Shown: piece by piece, positions 60,715 through 64,000 of the stretch
How positions within the stretch are numbered: the first letter of the stretch is position 1
Layout of the letters: every line of letters starts with the position of its first letter
Assembly: GCF_007858365.1 (NCBI RefSeq)
Contig: NZ_VFIO01000001.1
Coordinates: 1,178,001-1,242,000 of the forward strand
Direction: 5' to 3'
Origin: Pseudomonas saxonica
Lineage (GTDB): Bacteria; Pseudomonadota; Gammaproteobacteria; Pseudomonadales; Pseudomonadaceae
DNA length: 64,000 bases
Translations under genes and position numbers: made by a program
Notes under the pieces: generated by a model
Seen by the model: only the letters and a program-made list of their open reading frames with translations
Database searches by the model: none
What the model was told of the DNA's origin: nothing

Positions 60715-61518
60715 ATGCATTTGATCGACAGCCATACTCATCTCGACTTCCCGGACTTCGATGCGGATCGCGCTCAAGTGCTGAGCCGGAGTCGGGCATT
60801 GGGTGTCGAGCAAATGGTGGTGCTGGGGGTCTATCAAGAAAATTGGCAGCGGCTATGGGACCTGGTGCAAACAGACAGTCATCTGTTTGCCGCGTTTGGC
60901 TTGCACCCGGTGTACCTCAATCAGCACCGGCCCGAACATATGACTGAACTGGGCGAATGGCTGAGTAGACTGGCCGGGCATCCGCAGGTGTGTGCCGTGG
61001 GTGAAATCGGCCTGGATTACTTTCTCCCCGAACTCGACCGTGGGGCTCAGCAACGGCTATTTGAAGCGCAGTTGCAATTGGCGGTCGATTTCCACCTTCC
61101 TGCCTTGCTGCATGTTCGACGTAGCCACGCGCAAGTGATTGCGACACTCAAACGTTTTCGGCTCAAACGCGGCGGGATTATTCATGCCTTTGCGGGCAGC
61201 CGGGAAGAGGCCCGCGAGTATATAAAGCTGGGCTTTAAATTGGGCTTGGGAGGTGCCGCGACATGGCCCCAGGCTTTACGGATGCGCAGAGTGATTGCTG
61301 ATTTGCCGTTGAGTGCCATTGTGCTGGAAACCGACTCACCGGACATGGCGCCGGCCATGTTTGCCAACCAGCGCAACAGCCCACAGCATCTACCGGCCAT
61401 ATGCCAGGCGCTGGCGCAGGTGATGGGTATCAGTGAAGAGCAGTTGGCTGAGGTGACGACTGCGAATGCGTGTGAGGTGTTTGGTTGGGTGAGCACACAA
61501 GATCGACCCTCACCCTAA
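60715..61518 (+). CDS. TatD family metal-dependent nuclease
   Basis: 267 residues. Metal ligands: HTHLD near residue 7, Glu in VGEIGLDYF near 97, His in ALLHVRRSH, His in IIHAFAGSREEA, and Asp in VLETDSPDM near 205. TatD-type hydrolases are DNases or D-aminoacyl-related hydrolases. Its placement two bases after fruR is the same in other Pseudomonas. The role in fructose metabolism, if any, is unknown. Confidence 0.93.
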   Translation: MHLIDSHTHLDFPDFDADRAQVLSRSRALGVEQMVVLGVYQENWQRLWDLVQTDSHLFAAFGLHPVYLNQHRPEHMTELGEWLSRLAGHPQVCAVGEIGLDYFLPELDRGAQQRLFEAQLQLAVDFHLPALLHVRRSHAQVIATLKRFRLKRGGIIHAFAGSREEAREYIKLGFKLGLGGAATWPQALRMRRVIADLPLSAIVLETDSPDMAPAMFANQRNSPQHLPAICQALAQVMGISEEQLAEVTTANACEVFGWVSTQDRPSP

Positions 61519-61618
61519 CCCTCTCCCAGAGGGAGAGGGGACTAATAGCAAATGCAGATGTGCGCAACGACACCGATCAAGTCCCCTCTCCCTCCGGGAG
61601 AGGGTTAGGGTGAGGGGC
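61506..61618. repeat. Family A palindromic repeat, two hairpin units
   Basis: Hairpins at 61519-61540 and 61584-61605, 65 bases apart, with linker GACTAATAGCAAATGCAG. Outer ends ACCCTCACCC and GGGTGAGGGG. It begins inside the last codons of the TatD gene and ends ten bases before the ampE stop. Confidence 0.93.
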
Positions 61619-61627
61619 TTTTGACGT

Positions 61628-62464
61628 TTAGAGCAATAACGTCCACACCGCAAAACCGGCATACCACAACAACGCCGCGCGCAGCAGCAAAGCCCACAGC
61701 GTGTCCAGGCTCACAATACCCTCAGGTCCCGCCTGCGGTGCCGCGATTTCTGCCGCTGCACAACCGGCCTTGTTGATCAACTGCTCGGCGCTAATGTGCC
61801 AATTCAACAATTCATGCAACATCACCCGGCCCACCGCCGCGAAATTGCCCACCAACGCAAAACTTGCCGCCAGCAACCGTACCGGCACCCAGTCAAAGGC
61901 ATGGCGAAGTTGTTGCGCCCGTTCGACCAACTCCGGGTTTTTACCTTGCTCGGCAGCCAGCGCCAACAAGCGATAGCTCAAGGCAGCCACGGGGCCCAGC
62001 AGGAAGTACCAAAAAATCACCGCAAAAAAACCCTGATACGACTGCCACAGCAAATGGCTTTGCACCTTTTCCAGTAATTGCTCGCCATTTTCAGCGGTGA
62101 TACCAAGGTCACGCTCAGCAACATGAGCACCGGCCTGCAAGTCGCCGCGGCGCCAGGCATCTCGGAATGGCCCTAGCCCGGCCTCTACATCGCCTCTGCC
62201 CAGACTGTAAATCACCACCAGCACATGCACTGGCAACGCCAACAGACCATAAGCCACAGGGTCGAGCACCCATAGCAACAAGGCCAGCAAGGCCACCGGG
62301 CAGAGAATCAGAATGGCTAAGACCAGCCAGGGGCGGGTCACGAACTTCGGGCTGGCTTCCAGTGCGTGCAACTCTCGCAGCCAGCCCCCGTCACGCTGAA
62401 AACGCTGGCGCAAACTCGAAAACTTTTCGATCAAGATCGCCAGCAGTAACACCACAAAACTCAT
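61628..62464 (-). CDS. ampE: Beta-lactamase regulatory membrane protein AmpE
   Basis: 278 residues, as in P. aeruginosa. Four or so membrane helices: FVVLLLAILIEKFSSLRQRF at the start, LAILILCPVALLALLLWVLD near 55, FFAVIFWYFLLGPVAALSYR near 145, and TLWALLLRAALLWYAGFAVW at the end. The start ATG at 62464 overlaps the ampD stop (ATGA); the longer frame to 62509 would run into ampD. AmpE is part of the ampDE unit; its biochemical role is not settled. Confidence 0.93.
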   Translation of the reverse strand: MSFVVLLLAILIEKFSSLRQRFQRDGGWLRELHALEASPKFVTRPWLVLAILILCPVALLALLLWVLDPVAYGLLALPVHVLVVIYSLGRGDVEAGLGPFRDAWRRGDLQAGAHVAERDLGITAENGEQLLEKVQSHLLWQSYQGFFAVIFWYFLLGPVAALSYRLLALAAEQGKNPELVERAQQLRHAFDWVPVRLLAASFALVGNFAAVGRVMLHELLNWHISAEQLINKAGCAAAEIAAPQAGPEGIVSLDTLWALLLRAALLWYAGFAVWTLLL

Positions 62465-63024
62465 TGCATCTCTCCTGTGTGCTGCAACGCGCCGCGATAG
62501 CGCTGCCAATCAAACGCAGGGCCCGGGTCAGTTTTACGCCCGGGGGCCACGTCACTGTGGCCACATATCCGTTGCACGGTAATGGCGGGATAAGCCCCTT
62601 GCAGTTGCAAGGTCAAAGCGACCAACGCGTCGTATTGAGCATCGGTGAACGGTAACTCATCGGTGCCTTCAAGCTCGATGCCCAGCGAGAAGTCGTTGCA
62701 AACCTCACGACCTTCAAAACTTGAAACACCGGCATGCCATGCGCGATCAAGGCATGAAACAAACTGCGTGATCTTGCCATCCCGTTCAATCAGAAAATGC
62801 GCACTGACTTTCAATTCACTGATGCTTTCGAAGAATGGATGCTCTGTGGCATTCAAATGATTCTGAAAGAACGCCTGAACCTTTCCGGTGGCAAACTGGC
62901 CGGGCGGCAAGCTGATGTTGTGGATAACCAGCAAGGAGATTTCGCCATCAGGGCGCTCATTGAAGTTGGGCGACGGGCAATGGCACACGCCTTCAAACCA
63001 ACCGCTAGCGGGGTCCAGCAGCAT
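62461..63024 (-). CDS. ampD: 1,6-anhydro-N-acetylmuramyl-L-alanine amidase AmpD
   Basis: 187 residues. Zinc ligands: His in ISLLVIHNISLPPGQF near 34, His in ICGHSDVAPGRKTDPGPAF near 152 and Asp in KTDPGP. It cleaves the peptide from anhydromuramyl-peptides recycled from the cell wall in the cytoplasm; loss raises AmpC beta-lactamase through AmpR. First gene of the ampDE unit. The ATG at 63024 follows AGGAGG in the usual distance. Confidence 0.95.
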   Translation of the reverse strand: MLLDPASGWFEGVCHCPSPNFNERPDGEISLLVIHNISLPPGQFATGKVQAFFQNHLNATEHPFFESISELKVSAHFLIERDGKITQFVSCLDRAWHAGVSSFEGREVCNDFSLGIELEGTDELPFTDAQYDALVALTLQLQGAYPAITVQRICGHSDVAPGRKTDPGPAFDWQRYRGALQHTGEMQ

Positions 63025-63106
63025 ACAGCCTCCTTCGACAACTCAAACCAAAGGTGCAGTATGCCGCGATGTGCCTGCAGATGGGCAGCAATCTGCCGTG
63101 GTCGCT

Positions 63107-64000
63107 TTAATGTGCCAGGCTGTCGATCATGGACGCCAGAGCCCGGTCGAATAACAGGCGCTCATCAATCAACTCAATCGCACCGCAGCGCAACTGTGCA
63201 ATCAATTCCCCACGGGATTGTTCCACCACCTGAATACCGCTTCGGTTGACAAAAACATGCCGGTGTTCAGGGGCAACAATCGCAATGAGCTTGCAACGCT
63301 GGCGAATACCCTGCCCGTCCTTGATCTCGACCCAACTGCCAATGCGCAGTTGACTGACCAGCAACAACCCCAAGTGATCCTGCTCTTCCAACTCGGCCAG
63401 GGGCTCTGCCGGCACCTGCTGAGAAGGCGCTGACAGGCCATCGATGAGGGCGAATTCAAGGGCTTCGACGCGCTCTCTTTCGGCGTTGGTAAATAACAGA
63501 AAATCGTGCAGTACGGTTTCCAGCGCGTCAGGGGTGCTCCCTGAATAAGCAGCCAACTGCCGCACGACTTGCTCAATGCACGCGTGGAGCGGGTCATTGT
63601 CGCAATCAAGATTCGCGTCCCACCCGATCGCGGCCTGGGCCACGAGATTGAGCAAGCGCCGCGCCGGGTGCCTGTCAGAACTGAAAAAGTTCTGGTCCAT
63701 TTGCGCAATCTTGAGGATGGGCAGTTGCACTTGAGCGACAAGATTCTTGAGCGCCGGCGAGAGGTTACGATCACCGCTGATGTATTCGAACAGTTGGCCC
63801 ACCAACTGGCTCGCGTATTCCCCTGCACCCGGAACTTCCTGAGCGTGATCCGACGTGATCGCGCAGAGATTGGGCAATACCCCTGTGGCGATCAACAACT
63901 GATTGGCATCGGCATAAAGCTGCCCGGTATGCCTGAGCAGGTAATGTTCGAATAACTGCAGCGTGATCAGTTTGACTTTGATGTCGACACCTTGGTCGCG
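63107..64000 (-). CDS. DUF1631 domain protein (partial, 5' end outside window)
   Basis: The frame is open from the stop at 63107 to the right edge (297 codons); only the C-terminal part is present. Segments SDHAQEVPGAGEYASQLVGQ, LFEYISGDRNLSPALKNLVA, QVQLPILKIAQMDQNFFSSD and HPARRLLNLVAQAAIGWD are the DUF1631 core, a family of large cytoplasmic proteins that carries a PilZ-like part at the C-terminus (here RIGSWVEIKDGQGIRQRCKL). The same gene precedes ampD in PAO1 (PA4523). Function is unknown; a link to c-di-GMP is possible for the PilZ-like end but not shown. Confidence 0.87.
   Translation of the reverse strand, partial: RDQGVDIKVKLITLQLFEHYLLRHTGQLYADANQLLIATGVLPNLCAITSDHAQEVPGAGEYASQLVGQLFEYISGDRNLSPALKNLVAQVQLPILKIAQMDQNFFSSDRHPARRLLNLVAQAAIGWDANLDCDNDPLHACIEQVVRQLAAYSGSTPDALETVLHDFLLFTNAERERVEALEFALIDGLSAPSQQVPAEPLAELEEQDHLGLLLVSQLRIGSWVEIKDGQGIRQRCKLIAIVAPEHRHVFVNRSGIQVVEQSRGELIAQLRCGAIELIDERLLFDRALASMIDSLAH

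Noticed and set aside
1..64000. tRNA, rRNA genes and prophage or integrase genes
   Set aside because: No tRNA-like cloverleaf, rRNA segment, integrase or transposase was found in any stretch read.

Overview
The window is a chromosomal segment of a Pseudomonas that is not P. aeruginosa; it looks like the fluorescens/fragi side of the genus, but the sequence alone does not fix the species. The assignment rests on gene order remembered from P. aeruginosa PAO1. Blocks recognised are mqo with a PA4642-family gene, roxR-roxS-SIMPL-dpp-opdP (the PA4493-PA4506 region), prfC, an OpuC-type osmolyte transporter, speC/piuC/piuA/reductase/ampDE/DUF1631 (PA4513-PA4523) and fruR-TatD-fruBKA. No database search was possible, so family names come from recognised motifs and lengths.

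Layout: 1-4384 is an orphan type VI secretion island (vgrG, DUF4123 adaptor, VasX/BTH_I2691-type effector cut by the left edge). 4503-12786 holds housekeeping and small genes: a LysE exporter, a 2-hydroxyacid dehydrogenase, rsmC, a manganese (yybP-ykoY) riboswitch driving a TMEM165/GDT1-type exporter, an M48 lipoprotein protease, an SRAP/HMCES protein, two small proteins, an acyltransferase and a YajG lipoprotein. 12793-20478 holds malate:quinone oxidoreductase behind a long structured leader, envelope hypotheticals, an SbmA/YddA-like ABC protein and the RoxSR redox two-component system. 20836-32658 is a SIMPL protein and a nine-gene dipeptide uptake cluster: three solute-binding proteins, an OprD-family porin and dppBCDF, with a hairpin in each gap between the abundant components.

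32920-36641 is accessory DNA: an Asp-rich exported protein, the scar of a duplicated bacteriocin domain, and an S-type pyocin with a colicin-E9-like HNH DNase and its immunity protein. 36914-44089 holds prfC, an opuC-like four-gene transporter and ornithine decarboxylase speC. 44173-46414 is a binary alpha-pore-forming toxin of the XaxAB/YaxAB type, inserted between speC and the iron locus (Sel1 protein, piuC, piuA, PepSY-flavodoxin reductase; Fur boxes). 53827-61518 is the fructose PTS system with its repressor and operator plus a TatD nuclease; 61628-64000 is ampE, ampD and a DUF1631 gene cut by the right edge.

Two dispersed palindromic repeat families punctuate the window. Family A (CCCTCTCCC/GGGAGAGGG hairpins spaced 63-65 bp, present as pentamers, a trimer and a dimer) lies at four gene ends, and one copy encloses a frameshifted DUF559 nuclease gene. 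Family B (ends GTAGCAGCTG/CAGCTGCTAC) lies at five other sites. The accessory content is three unrelated antagonism systems (T6SS effector, DNase pyocin, XaxAB toxin) set in an otherwise core backbone. The XaxAB pair and the repeat/DUF559 association are the least ordinary parts.
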